From Cystobacter fuscus DSM 2262 (lineage in GTDB: Bacteria > Myxococcota > Myxococcia > Myxococcales > Myxococcaceae): a stretch of 64,000 nt of DNA. The stretch covers positions 310,001 to 374,000 of the forward strand of contig NZ_ANAH02000014.1 in assembly GCF_000335475.2 (NCBI RefSeq), given 5' to 3'. Positions 20,655-29,673 of the stretch are shown here, piece after piece. Both the position numbers and the translations under genes were made by a program. Below the pieces are notes generated by a model. That model was not told where the DNA came from. It did not search any database and saw only the letters and a list, made by a program, of their open reading frames with translations. Position 1 is the first letter of the stretch, and each line of letters opens with the position of its first letter.

Positions 20655-21475
20655 CTCCAGAGTTCATTCTCTGGGGTGTTGCTGGGTACATAACCCTCTT
20701 CATCATTCAGACTGCTCGCCCCAGCAAAAACCGGAGCGGCTGGGACTTCGTGGCACTGACGGCTATCTGTGCCCTCGGTAACTTCTTCGCTGCGAGTCTG
20801 ATCCTAGGAGGTCTGCGCTGGGCGTACCTGCCCTTGGCATCACAGCTTGCGAGCTGGCGTGCGGCGCTGTTTCCGAGCCCAGGATCTGGGGTACTGATCC
20901 TGGGCTTAGTGCTGTCCCCTTTGAGCGGCCTCATGGTGTCCCGCGTTTTCAAGAGGCAGGCTTTTGGGCTACTGCGCTGGCTCTCGGGTACAGAACGCGA
21001 TCTTGAGTTCACAGACGTTTTCTACAAGATGGGAAACGAACTCTTGGGGAAGAAGGTCATCGTCTCTCTGACTTCCGGGAAGGTGTATATGGGCATCTTC
21101 CTACAGGCAAGCGGCGATCCCAACGAGTCGGAGCGGTCAATCATCATTCAACCGGTCATGAGCGGCTTCCGCAGTGACGATAATCAGCTTGTCACCTTCA
21201 ACACAGACTATTTCCAGGCTGACCGTCTTCCGGACATTCGGCTTCTCCTGCCGATGAAAAACGTTCAGAGCATCTCCAACTTCAATGATGCCGTTCACGC
21301 TACCTTTGTTACGCGCGGCGTGACCAAGGTTGAATCGGCTAACAGGAGTGCTCTGCAGAGCGCGACTGAACAGCAGACAGCACTAGTATCCAACACCCCT
21401 GGTGCAGAAGGGACAGCGTCCACTGCTGATGCTTCACTTGCGGCAACTCCCGCTTCACCGGATGCACCGCAATGA
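20651..21475 (+). CDS. Membrane protein with soluble C-terminal domain (DUF6338-like)
   Basis: 274 residues. Three hydrophobic segments occupy roughly residues 5-22, 33-55 and 75-98. They are followed by a cytosolic domain containing DVFYKMGNELLGKKVIVSLT, GKVYMGIFLQASGD, ERSIIIQPVMSGFRSDD and LVTFNTDYFQ. That beta-rich block resembles the SH3/Sm-like region of DUF6338-type membrane proteins, often found near phage-defence or mobile loci. The tail is Ala/Ser/Thr-rich and disordered. GC content is visibly lower than in the surrounding genes, pointing to transfer. It is coupled to the 58-aa ORF and ends about 50 bases before the right MITE copy. The function is unknown and the DUF assignment tentative. 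Confidence 0.75.
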   Translation: MTPEFILWGVAGYITLFIIQTARPSKNRSGWDFVALTAICALGNFFAASLILGGLRWAYLPLASQLASWRAALFPSPGSGVLILGLVLSPLSGLMVSRVFKRQAFGLLRWLSGTERDLEFTDVFYKMGNELLGKKVIVSLTSGKVYMGIFLQASGDPNESERSIIIQPVMSGFRSDDNQLVTFNTDYFQADRLPDIRLLLPMKNVQSISNFNDAVHATFVTRGVTKVESANRSALQSATEQQTALVSNTPGAEGTASTADASLAATPASPDAPQ

Positions 21476-21524
21476 CCTCGCGTGCTGGATGAGTTAGGAA
21501 ACCGCCGCATTCGGTGCCCTAATA

Positions 21525-21593
21525 CGACTCGGTCACTTCGAACCCCCCTCCGAGGAAGATTTCCCTTCGGAGAGCCGCAGCGCCCCTGGGTAG
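21525..21593. mobile_element. MITE-like element, right copy (inverted, internally deleted)
   Basis: Inverted relative to the copy at 17345-17424. Starting CGACTCGGTCACTTCGAAC after a TA, it matches the other copy throughout except a few substitutions and the loss of about 12 bases near the CTACCC end. It lies between the stops of two convergent genes, so its hairpins may also act in termination. Confidence 0.7.
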
Positions 21594-21608
21594 TGTTAGT
21601 CCACGCGC

Positions 21609-22415
21609 CTAGAGCCCCTCGGGAGGACCGGGGGGCTTGGGGTTGTAGTAGCGCCGCAGCCAGCGCGACAGCCCGTCCAGGCCCGGAAACAACACCCGCT
21701 CGGTGATGTTGGCTTGGTCGAGCTTGTCGCGCACCTCGCGCTTGAGTTGCGCGGGGACGATGATGCGGCGCACGCCCCGCTCCTGATTCTCGAGGAACGT
21801 GTCCAGCCGGCTCGAGGGCGCGTTCATCACCGAGAAGAGGGCGAACTGGTTGACGATGCGCTCGTCGAGCGAGGGCGGCTCGAAGAAGAGCACGAAGGAG
21901 CGGCGGGTGAGTTGATCGAACGCCTTGAGTCTCGGGGCCACCTCCTCGAGCATCTCCGCGCTGAAGACATCCGCGCCTTCCTGCCGCAGTTGTTCCTTGA
22001 GAGGCCGCGGCAGCAGCCGGTTCGTCTCACGGTAGTCCACGCTCCACACCACGCCGTCCGTGCCGTACAGCTCCAGGTTCTCCGACAGGAAGTGCAGCGC
22101 CACGTAGGGGCTGAACGTCCAGTCCAGCAGCCGCGTGGGCAGGCCATGGTGCTGGGCGAGCGCCAACCAATCCCAGACACTGCCGCAGGGGTAGGCGGTG
22201 CCGCGCGCGTACTTGCGGAAGGCGCGCAGCATGACGTGCTCCTGGCGCGAGTAGTCCCCGCCCCGCCGGTTGAGTCCCGTGGCCAGGTCCATGCTGGCAT
22301 CCGGCATGCCCCGAAAGGCCAGCGTGGGGCGGAAGCGATGAAGTGCTTCGTTCCACGAGCCCTCGAAGAGTAGCTCCTGCAACTCCATCCAGCTCTTCAC
22401 CCGATGTTCGAGCAC
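21609..22415 (-). CDS. FRG-domain protein
   Basis: 268 residues from a GTG. The FRG domain (named for its Phe-Arg-Gly motif) is clear: LAFRGMPDAS near residue 33 and LALAQHHGLPTRLLDWTFSPYVALHF near residues 85-110, the family's most conserved block. FRG proteins occur widely in bacteria and phages, often in defence or effector contexts. The domain's biochemical activity is not firmly established and resembles nucleic-acid- or nucleotide-modifying folds only by suggestion. There is no signal peptide. Its stop lies 15 bases from the right MITE copy. A later in-frame ATG at MELQELLFEG is an alternative start. Confidence 0.85.
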   Translation of the reverse strand: MLEHRVKSWMELQELLFEGSWNEALHRFRPTLAFRGMPDASMDLATGLNRRGGDYSRQEHVMLRAFRKYARGTAYPCGSVWDWLALAQHHGLPTRLLDWTFSPYVALHFLSENLELYGTDGVVWSVDYRETNRLLPRPLKEQLRQEGADVFSAEMLEEVAPRLKAFDQLTRRSFVLFFEPPSLDERIVNQFALFSVMNAPSSRLDTFLENQERGVRRIIVPAQLKREVRDKLDQANITERVLFPGLDGLSRWLRRYYNPKPPGPPEGL

Positions 22416-22454
22416 GCGAGTCCCCGCCGGTTGGTCTTTGTCCTACCACGCTCC

Positions 22455-23291
22455 TCAGTGAGCAGAAGCTTCCGTGAGCTTGAGCTGCTCCAGCGCCCGG
22501 CGCGCCAACTGTCGCCAGCGCACCGCCGTCATCCCCGGTGTGGGCACTTCATACAGCAGCCTCCCCGCGTGCGGAGGCCGGGTGAAGTCGTAGCGGGGCG
22601 CGAGCCGGTAGTGCTCCGGCGCGCTCGACGCGGAGCCCGAATCCCACCCGGGCGAGGCATGGCAGGCGAGCATCCGCTGCTTGAGGGCGCGATCCCCCGC
22701 GGACAGGGCCACGGTGGCCACGGGCCGGTCGTCCCGCGTGGACTGGAAGCCGATGGGGTGGGGCCCCAGGTGTCCGCAGGTGGGGACGGCCATCTCCAGG
22801 AGCGAGGGCGGCGTGCGCCCGCCCCGCACGAGCAGGGCCACGGCCGCATGTGAGATGAAGGCGGCGGCGTCATGGTCGGGGTGTCCTCCCTCGTAGGGGT
22901 GGACGACGAGGAGGGTCGGGCGCAGGGCCTTGAGCAGGGCCACCAGGCATTCGGTGAGGGTGACGAGCTCCTGGCTCGCCGTGCGATCCATCGTTCCCAG
23001 GAACAACAGCCGTTCCGGGCCCAGTCCGGCGAGCGACAGGGCCTCGAAGGAGGCTTGCTCGGGGAGAGGGGCGTGGGACTCGGGTGTGCTGGGGGTGATG
23101 TGGACGACGTGCGCGTGGGGGCTGCGGCGCAACAGCCAGGACGCCCCTCGCACCGTGTCGTCCGGATGAGCCGTCACGAAGAGCGTGGAGCCCCGCAGGG
23201 CCTGGGCCGGCAGCAGCGCTCCGAGCACTCCGGCCACGCCGTCCTCGCCCTCCCGCGGCTCCTGTTGCTGGGATTCATCGGGAGGCCACAT
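22455..23291 (-). CDS. PIG-L family deacetylase
   Basis: 278 residues. The zinc-binding signatures of the LmbE/PIG-L fold are present: TAHPDDTVRGAS near residue 40 and HPYEGGHPDHDAAA near residue 133, giving the H-x-D-D and H-x-x-H metal ligands and the catalytic Asp. Members remove acetyl groups from N-acetylglucosamine-type substrates or cleave amides in small-molecule pathways. Substrate cannot be deduced here. A strong GGAAGGAGG precedes the ATG at 23291. It stands between the FRG gene and a small Cys-containing gene on the same strand, with no clear operon. Confidence 0.9.
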   Translation of the reverse strand: MWPPDESQQQEPREGEDGVAGVLGALLPAQALRGSTLFVTAHPDDTVRGASWLLRRSPHAHVVHITPSTPESHAPLPEQASFEALSLAGLGPERLLFLGTMDRTASQELVTLTECLVALLKALRPTLLVVHPYEGGHPDHDAAAFISHAAVALLVRGGRTPPSLLEMAVPTCGHLGPHPIGFQSTRDDRPVATVALSAGDRALKQRMLACHASPGWDSGSASSAPEHYRLAPRYDFTRPPHAGRLLYEVPTPGMTAVRWRQLARRALEQLKLTEASAH

Positions 23292-23532
23292 GGCGGGGCC
23301 TCCTTCCGCTTGGTCGTCGCACCCTCACCGCCGCCCTCCCTCGAGCCTGTCTGGCTCCCCCCTTGAAGGTCTGGAAAGTTGCAGTCGTGCTCCCGGAAAA
23401 AACCAGGGCCTTCAGTACGAGACCGGAAAAGCGGAGGGGCCGGAGAAGACGGTACGTGCGCCAGTACACGGAGGCGGGCGCGGGCCCGTGTGCTGGAGCA
23501 CATCCCGGGGCCGGGCCCCGGAGGAAACGGAA

Positions 23533-23775
23533 CTACGGCCGGCCATTGTCGGCCGGTTGGTCGAAGGCGTGGCTCGCCGCGTGGGGCGCCTCGTCCCGGC
23601 GGAAGAGGGCGCACTTCCGGCAGGTGAAGCCCTCCCAGTCCTCGCGCACGGCGGCGTCGATGCACCGGGCGTAGAGGCGGCAGTGCACGTTGCGGTAGTC
23701 CTCGATGCGGTACTGCTCCGCCCAGATAGGCAAGCGGAGCTCGGTGGGATTGGGCTTGGGTGGCAAGCAGGCCAT
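23533..23775 (-). CDS. Small conserved-type protein with C-terminal CxxC
   Basis: 80 residues, soluble. It has a compact N-terminal part (RLPIWAEQYRIEDYRNVHC) and a Cys pair in FTCRKCALFRRDE, with further cysteines at HCRLYARC, suggesting a small metal site. AGGAG lies about ten bases before the ATG. It stands alone between PIG-L and the TPR-like lipoprotein gene. No function is recognised. Confidence 0.65.
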   Translation of the reverse strand: MACLPPKPNPTELRLPIWAEQYRIEDYRNVHCRLYARCIDAAVREDWEGFTCRKCALFRRDEAPHAASHAFDQPADNGRP

Positions 23776-23975
23776 ATGGCGAAAACTCCTGATGTTGGGA
23801 TGAGTCCCCCCTCTGCAAAAGGTCCTACCCTCCGGTACATCTCCTCATTCCCGACGCGGGGCCCGGGGCGGGGCCGCTCTCGACACGGGAATCAAGGCCC
23901 GAGGGGCCGCCCGAGGAGCAGGCGGGCCGAGACTCCGTGCTTCATCCCGCGTGGGCTTTCCCCGAAGATGCGCCC

Positions 23976-25784
23976 GTGCGTTCCCTGTCTACCCGCTCGC
24001 CGTGTCCCCCCACCCGTCGGCTGGGGCTGCTCGCCCTGTCGCTGTTCGCCCTGCTCGCCGCGGTGGGATGTTCGACTTTCGCCCGCGCCGTGAAGGAGGG
24101 CGACACGCTCACCACCCAGCGCCAGTGGAGCCAGGCGGAGGCCGCCTACCAGCGGGCGCTCGCCGCGGAGCCCGGCAACTCGGAGGCGAAGGTGAAGCTG
24201 CGCGACATGCGCCGGCTGTGGAGCGCCGAGGTGTTCCAGGCCGCCAAGGCCAGACACGCCGAGGGAGACCTGGCCGCGGCCACGCCGCTGCTGGTGCGCG
24301 CGCTCGAGCTGGACGAGGGCAACGCCGAGGTGGGCGCGCTGCTCGCCCAGACGCTGGATACGCGGGTGGAGGGCGCCCAGAAGGCGCTCCAGGCCGAGAA
24401 GCTGCAGGAGGCCCGGGCGGAGTTCGACGCGGTGCTGGCGGTGGACGCCGAGCACGCGGCGGCGCGCAAGGGCGTGACGGCGGTGCGCACGGCATGGGCG
24501 CGCCGGTGGTTCTCCACGGCGAAGCGGCTGGAGGACGAGGGCAAGCTGGGCAACGCGCTCCTGGCGTACGTGCGCGCGGACCAGGAGCTCGCGGGGGCCA
24601 CGCAGGCGCGCGAGCGCGCCGAGGCGGTGCGCCGTCTGCTCCAGGACGAGGTGGCCTTCATGGTGGTGACCGCGCCGGCGGATGACAAGGCCAGCGCGCC
24701 GGACGTGGCGCAGCGGCTGTCGCCCGGACGGCTCGCGGCGATGCTGCCGCAGGAGGTGCCCATCCGCGTCATCACCACCGAGGCGCCCAAGAATCACGAG
24801 GGCGTGCGCCTGGGCATGGCGCTGGAGCGGGTGTTGCCGGTGAAGTCGGTGGAGCAGGGCCAGCGCTCGACGCGCTACCTGCTCACGAACAAGGCCGTGC
24901 CCAATCCGCGCCGCTTCGAGCTGGAGACGGCCCTGCTCACCGAGGAGCGCAAGCTGGAGGAGGTGGAGCGCAAGATGGGAGGCGTGCTGCGCGAGTACCT
25001 GCGCCGGCAGGACGAGCTGGTGCAGGCGCGCGAGGTGGCCGGGCGCTGCCGCGACCGCGAGCGCAAGGCGTGCAGCAAGGCCCTGGCCGAGTGCACCGAG
25101 GCCATCACCCGCGTGAAGCCCGGGCATGTGCCCCGCGAGTGCGACCCCTCGCTGTGCAATCCGCAGTGTGAGCAGGAGGAGCGCGCCTACGCCCAACGCG
25201 CCGCGACGGCCGGGGAGCTGGAGCAGCGGCTGGAGGGCGCGCAGGAGAGCGCCGAGGCCCAGCGGCGCGAGGTGCAGCGCGGCCGGGACGCCTGGTACCG
25301 CGAGCCGCTCACGGTGGAGGAGCCCGTCTACGCGGACTACCCCTATGACGTGGAGCTGCACAAGCTGACCCTCACGGCGACCGTCACCGAGCGCCTGGTG
25401 GACCTGGCCAAGGACTCCGCGGGCGCCTCGCCCCACACCGAGGACTACGCGGCGCTGCACGAGGACTCGTCGAACAAGGCCTATGACAAGGTGGGCGTGC
25501 TGGCGGACCCCGTGCAACTGCGCAGCGAGGCGGAGCTGCGCGTGGAGGCGGGGGACAAGGCCATCGCCGCCATCGCCGCGCGGGTGAAGGAGCGCTTCGA
25601 CGCCTACCGCCAGCGCCGCGTGGAGGACGCGCGCCGGGGCCTGGTGCGTCCCAGCTCCGAGGACGTGGTGGAGACGGCGGTGCGGGCGCTGCTGCTCACC
25701 GCGGACGAGCCCCCCCAGGACATCCTCCAGACGATCGCCAAGGCCCGGGGGCTCGAGCACCCCGAGGCCCTGCTCGGGCGCTAG
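23976..25784 (+). CDS. Large lipoprotein with TPR-like N-terminus
   Basis: About 602 residues from the GTG at 23976; another GTG at 23937 would add 13 residues. The signal peptide ends in a lipobox LLAAVGC, so the protein is probably lipidated. Residues about 40-200 form helical pairs of TPR type (QAEAAYQRALAAEPGNSEAK, then ATPLLVRALELDEGNAEV). The middle has a beta-like region ending RSTRYLLTN, then a long coiled coil (TEERKLEEVERKMGG). A Cys-rich spot (RCRDRERKACSKALAECTEA, then CDPSLCNPQCEQEERAY) and a second helical region follow. It may be an envelope scaffold. No partner genes adjoin it except the convergent helical protein 12 bases away. Confidence 0.82.
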   Translation: MRSLSTRSPCPPTRRLGLLALSLFALLAAVGCSTFARAVKEGDTLTTQRQWSQAEAAYQRALAAEPGNSEAKVKLRDMRRLWSAEVFQAAKARHAEGDLAAATPLLVRALELDEGNAEVGALLAQTLDTRVEGAQKALQAEKLQEARAEFDAVLAVDAEHAAARKGVTAVRTAWARRWFSTAKRLEDEGKLGNALLAYVRADQELAGATQARERAEAVRRLLQDEVAFMVVTAPADDKASAPDVAQRLSPGRLAAMLPQEVPIRVITTEAPKNHEGVRLGMALERVLPVKSVEQGQRSTRYLLTNKAVPNPRRFELETALLTEERKLEEVERKMGGVLREYLRRQDELVQAREVAGRCRDRERKACSKALAECTEAITRVKPGHVPRECDPSLCNPQCEQEERAYAQRAATAGELEQRLEGAQESAEAQRREVQRGRDAWYREPLTVEEPVYADYPYDVELHKLTLTATVTERLVDLAKDSAGASPHTEDYAALHEDSSNKAYDKVGVLADPVQLRSEAELRVEAGDKAIAAIAARVKERFDAYRQRRVEDARRGLVRPSSEDVVETAVRALLLTADEPPQDILQTIAKARGLEHPEALLGR

Positions 25785-25796
25785 CGGCGCGCGGCG

Positions 25797-26546
25797 TCAG
25801 GCCACGGAGGCCGACACGGGCGTGCCCAGCGAGGCCTCGGCGGACTCCAGGCAGTCCTCGATGAAGCGCAGCTGGAGCTCGAGCGCCTCGGCGCTCAGCT
25901 CCGCGAACGTCCGGGCGTTCTCCGGCATCGCGCGCACCAGTTCCTCCATCAGCCGCGTCTGGTTCACCGCGCGCGGCGCATCCGGCTGGGACTGGGCCTT
26001 GAGCGCGCACAGCCCCTCGAGCGCCTCGCGGCCGAGCACCCGCGTCACGTTGGCCAGCAGGTGGGGCCCCATCATCTGCGTGAGCAGGGTGCTCTCGAAC
26101 TCGATGGCGATCTGCGCCGAGGGGAACTCCCCGGTGAGCGTCTCCTCGACGAGCCGGCGGTAGGAGCGCATCGCGTCGGTGGGGTATTGCGAGAGCAACC
26201 GCTCGGTGTGGAGCACCGGCTGGAAGCGCTGGTTCCACCGGCGCACGAGCACCTGCACGTCCTCGGTCATCGTCTGGGCGAGGCCCGAGGCCTGTTTGGC
26301 ATGCGCGAGCAGGCTCTTGCCCAGTGTGTCCAGGCTCAGCAGGAGGCTGCGGTGGCCGGCGCGGCGGTTCCATCCCTCCAGGGGCTCGGCGATGTAGACG
26401 CCGAGGGCGTGGTACTGCAGGAGGAAGCGCTCGAGCAGCTCCGGGGAGATGGCGGGATCCACCACCCTGCGCATCACCGGCTCCGTGGCGACGCGGGCGC
26501 GCGCGGCCAGGACGTAGGGCTCGTACAGCTCTTTGACCAGACTCAT
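25797..26546 (-). CDS. All-helical protein, possibly heme-oxygenase/TenA-like fold
   Basis: 249 residues with no signal peptide. It is predicted nearly all helix, with phrases such as LLERFLLQYHALGVYIAEPLEG, IAIEFESTLLTQMMGPHLLA and LQLRFIEDCLESAE. These recall the helical bundles of the TenA/heme-oxygenase-like (CADD, iron-containing redox) superfamily; several His/Glu residues sit where metal ligands could be, but I cannot confirm the fold. It follows the PilZ gene by 36 bases on the same strand, so the two form an operon and may act together downstream of c-di-GMP. Confidence 0.72.
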   Translation of the reverse strand: MSLVKELYEPYVLAARARVATEPVMRRVVDPAISPELLERFLLQYHALGVYIAEPLEGWNRRAGHRSLLLSLDTLGKSLLAHAKQASGLAQTMTEDVQVLVRRWNQRFQPVLHTERLLSQYPTDAMRSYRRLVEETLTGEFPSAQIAIEFESTLLTQMMGPHLLANVTRVLGREALEGLCALKAQSQPDAPRAVNQTRLMEELVRAMPENARTFAELSAEALELQLRFIEDCLESAEASLGTPVSASVA

Positions 26547-26582
26547 GTCGGCTCCTTCGCTGTGTGCAATCGGGGTGTGGGT

Positions 26583-28682
26583 TCAGGCCATGGGAGCCGG
26601 AGAGGGGAGTCGGCCCACCGTCGCCTCGCTCACGTGTTCCAGGAACTCGGGCAGCAGGTGGGCGGAGATCAGCCACAGACAGGGGCTGGTGCCGGGCCCC
26701 TCGCGCAACCGGGCGGCCGCGAGCGGGCCGTCGTCGTCCTCCTCGGACACGAGGACGAAGGAGGGCAGGTTGCGCGCGGCGTACCAGACGCGCGCCGCGT
26801 CCAGCAGCGCGACGTAGGTCTCCTGTCCTCCGGGCGCGAGCGGGAACAGCCGCGCCGTGTCCAGCATGCGCAGCAGGTTCATTCCCTCCGGTCCCCGCTC
26901 GAGCACGATGGCGGCCACCGCCATGCCCTCGCGGCGCGCCACCAGCACCTGCCGCTCGCGCTCCAACCCCGCCGCGTGCCAGGCCTCCGTGGCCTCCGTC
27001 AGCGCCAGATGCTCGCGCGAGAGGTCCATCGCCTCCACGTAGCAGGCGGGCCGGGTGCGGGCGATCTCGCTCGCCAGGAACGCCGTCTCCTCGGCGGTGG
27101 CCGGGCCGATGTCGAAGCCGTCCGCGGGCAGTCCACTCGGCTCGTCGCACCGCGCGCGCCACAGGTGCACGGGCAGCACCAGGGCCTCGCCCGTGTCGGC
27201 GTGCTGGCGCGCGTAGGACAGGTAGACGCGCTCGAAGAAGGGCACGCTCGCGTCGACGTAGCCGAGCAGCCAGCGGAAGTCGGGAGCGCTCTGCGCGTGC
27301 TCCAGCGCGCGCAGGTGCAGCTCGCGGAGGATCCGCCCCGGGGCCACCTCCGGGACGGGGGCACCCGGGCGCTTGGCGAGCTGGTGCACGAGCCAGCCAT
27401 GATGCCAGGCGCGCACCGAGGACAGCGTGCCCTCCACGCCCCGCTCCGATGGCCACACCGCCTGGCAGAAGAGCTGGGGCTCGCGCGCCGCGCGCAGGCT
27501 CGTGTCGACGAAGCTGGCGCGCTGCTGCTCGAAGTCCTCGGGCGTGTCGCCCGCGAGCTGGTGGTAGTCCGTGTCGGCGAGCAGTTGCCACAGCGGCTCG
27601 AGCCACTCCTCGCCCTCGCGCGTGTCGGGGCAGAGCGCCTGGGAGACGAGCTGCATCCAGCGCGCCTCGTCCTCGGGCGTCTGGGGCGTCACCTGGAGGC
27701 CCAGCACCCGCTGGCCGTCCGGACGCGGCTTGCCCACGTAGCGCACTTCTCCGCGCAACAGGAAGGGCTCGCCGTTCTCGGAGAGGACCTCGAGCGGCTG
27801 CAGGAGCAGGCCCGGGAAGGCGAGATCGTCCGCGGAGCCCAACAGGGACAGGCCGGTGGAGGACACGTCCTGGATTTCACGCTCGCGCGCGCCCAGCTCG
27901 TTCCACAGGGGGTGGTGGAAGCGGGCCAGCAGGCCGGCGGGAGCGGGCACGCGCCGGCGCGCGCGGTGGCGCACCCGCCACAGCCGCCGGGGAATGGGCG
28001 TCACCAACCGGTCGCCGCGCACCTCGAGCTCCGGCACGCGCATGCGGAAGGCGGAGTTGTAGCCCACCACCTCGATGTCATGGGGCGCCTGCCCCCACCG
28101 GGCCGACGGCTCCTCCAGGCGCCAGTGCAGCCGCGAGGTCTCGACGTCGAAGTACTCGAGCGACACGCGCAGCGTCCGGCCCGGCTGGCGCAAGAGCCCC
28201 TGGTGCTGCATGACACACACGGACTTGAGGATGGAGCGGATGCGCTCGGTATCGACGAGCGCCTCCTCGATGGGCCGCGGCGACACGGCGGGCAGGGCGC
28301 GTCCCTCGCGCGCCGCCGAGTCCAGCGCGGAGAGGATCTGCCGGCCCTGCTCCAGCGTCACGTCGACGAACTGGATGCCGAAGGGCGCGTCGGCGCGGCG
28401 CGGATCACTCCAGAAGATCTCCCCGCGCAACGGCCCGATGGTGCGGCCATTGTCGTCCAGGAGCAGTTGCACGGGGCGCTCGCGGGGGGGCAGCTCCGTG
28501 CCCGGCTCCGCCAGGGCCCACACCGCCGTGGGGCTCAGCCGCGTCACCCGGCTGCTGCTGATGCCGGGCTGCGAGAGGATGAGGTTGATGCCTTGATCGG
28601 GCTCGTGCGCGTGCAGCGAATAGCCCGAGTAGGTGCCGGCGGTGAGGGCCAGTCCCGTCGAAGTCTCCAGATGTTCACGCAT
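26583..28682 (-). CDS. PilZ-domain protein with GNAT-like C-terminal region
   Basis: 699 residues from the ATG at 28682, chosen for the GGGAGAAAG before it. A first, PilZ-like or YcgR-N-like beta segment occupies about 1-110. The recognisable PilZ domain is about 225-345: RHRARRRVP supplies the RxxxR arginines and DVSSTGLSLLG the D/NxSxxG motif, so c-di-GMP binding is likely. The C-terminal half alternates helices and strands and resembles one or two acetyltransferase-type domains (ERQVLVARREGMAVAAIVLE, LNLLRMLDTARLFPL-like stretch). A c-di-GMP-responsive enzyme or adaptor is inferred. It leads an operon with the helical protein downstream. Confidence 0.82.
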   Translation of the reverse strand: MREHLETSTGLALTAGTYSGYSLHAHEPDQGINLILSQPGISSSRVTRLSPTAVWALAEPGTELPPRERPVQLLLDDNGRTIGPLRGEIFWSDPRRADAPFGIQFVDVTLEQGRQILSALDSAAREGRALPAVSPRPIEEALVDTERIRSILKSVCVMQHQGLLRQPGRTLRVSLEYFDVETSRLHWRLEEPSARWGQAPHDIEVVGYNSAFRMRVPELEVRGDRLVTPIPRRLWRVRHRARRRVPAPAGLLARFHHPLWNELGAREREIQDVSSTGLSLLGSADDLAFPGLLLQPLEVLSENGEPFLLRGEVRYVGKPRPDGQRVLGLQVTPQTPEDEARWMQLVSQALCPDTREGEEWLEPLWQLLADTDYHQLAGDTPEDFEQQRASFVDTSLRAAREPQLFCQAVWPSERGVEGTLSSVRAWHHGWLVHQLAKRPGAPVPEVAPGRILRELHLRALEHAQSAPDFRWLLGYVDASVPFFERVYLSYARQHADTGEALVLPVHLWRARCDEPSGLPADGFDIGPATAEETAFLASEIARTRPACYVEAMDLSREHLALTEATEAWHAAGLERERQVLVARREGMAVAAIVLERGPEGMNLLRMLDTARLFPLAPGGQETYVALLDAARVWYAARNLPSFVLVSEEDDDGPLAAARLREGPGTSPCLWLISAHLLPEFLEHVSEATVGRLPSPAPMA

Positions 28683-29241
28683 GGCGCTTTCTCCCGCATG
28701 GGGATGGCGCGGGTTGCTCGCGCCTGGCCGCCAGCGGGAGGGGGGTCCCGGGCGGCTCTCAATCCCTTGCACGAAAAGAGAGCGCTCCCCGCCCCCGTTC
28801 GTCAAGCCGGGTCTCGCCATTCATTGCTCACCGCGCGCGGGTATCGCGATGCCAATGGAAAAGTCCGCCCCGCCCGGCCAGGACTCCAGAAGCCCGCTGT
28901 CTCTCCGAGAGAACGGACCCTGCCTGGAGACGGGTAAACGAAGACTTGAGGGGCGCGCGGCGAAGGTTGTCAGGAGTTTGCCGGACTGACGGATCTGCAG
29001 CGTCGCCGCAGTTATGGGCCGGAGATGTGCACGAGCGTCCCCCTGCTGAGAGGGATTGCTGGGAATGGAGGGTTTACGTGGACCCGGGGAGAGGCGGCGC
29101 CCGAGGGGACCGGCGGAAGGTGGACACCGCCGGACGGCGGATGTGGACCAGACGACGGAAGGACTGTCGGCGGCGCGACCGGGAAGAACGTCATGGCGGT
29201 CCGCGGCGGGACGGGCGAGGCTCGGGGCCCAGGAGAACCCC
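28683..29241. other. 559-base intergenic region
   Basis: It separates the divergent PilZ and TerB-like genes. All frames here are short, or are shadows without ribosome sites. I see no tRNA-like fold, terminator or clear promoter boxes. It probably carries both promoters and 5' leaders. Confidence 0.5.
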
Positions 29242-29577
29242 ATGAGCCAAACCACGGCGGACGATCGCTTCAACATCGAAGTGCTCAAGTTGATGATCCA
29301 ACTGGCCTGGAGTGATGGGCGGCTCGACGCGCGGGAGTCGGGCCTCATCCAGGGCGTGGCGCGCAGCTGGAACGTTCCGGAGTCGGAGTTCGCCGCCCTC
29401 AAGAAGCTCCTGGCGCACGGGGGCACGCCCCCCGCGCCCGATCTGGCGCTGCTGCGCGACCGTCCGGACGAGGTCTTCGAGGCGGTGCGCGCCCTCATCG
29501 CGAGCGACGGCGAGCTTCGGGCCGAGGAGAAGGAGCTGATCGAGGAGCTGCGCGTCATCCTCGGCCAGGAGTCCTGA
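29242..29577 (+). CDS. TerB-like (tellurite-resistance-type) protein
   Basis: 111 residues. Two acidic helix-turn units, LAWSDGRLDARESGLIQGVA (about 22-41) and IASDGELRAEEKELIEELR (about 87-105), are the two-repeat metal-binding signature of the TerB fold (PF05099 type). TerB proteins bind calcium and occur in membrane-linked stress modules, but this one is alone without other ter genes, so tellurite resistance should not be assumed. AGGAGA precedes the ATG at 29242; the longer frame upstream lacks support. Confidence 0.82.
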   Translation: MSQTTADDRFNIEVLKLMIQLAWSDGRLDARESGLIQGVARSWNVPESEFAALKKLLAHGGTPPAPDLALLRDRPDEVFEAVRALIASDGELRAEEKELIEELRVILGQES

Positions 29578-29673
29578 GCCCGGGGGACCGAGGGCCTCGG
29601 GCGCTCGCGGAGCCACGCCGGGCAGCCGGGTGGGCGCGCACCGGTATAGAAAGCCCCCAGGTTCTCCGTCCCC

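Noticed and set aside
17345-21593. Composite transposon formed by IS elements
   Set aside because: Only one IS66 copy is present and it has its own target duplication; the outer repeats are MITE-like, not IS ends of the same family.
26061-28937. 958-codon open frame opposite the PilZ operon
   Set aside because: Shadow of two well-supported genes; composition is typical of antisense GC-rich frames.
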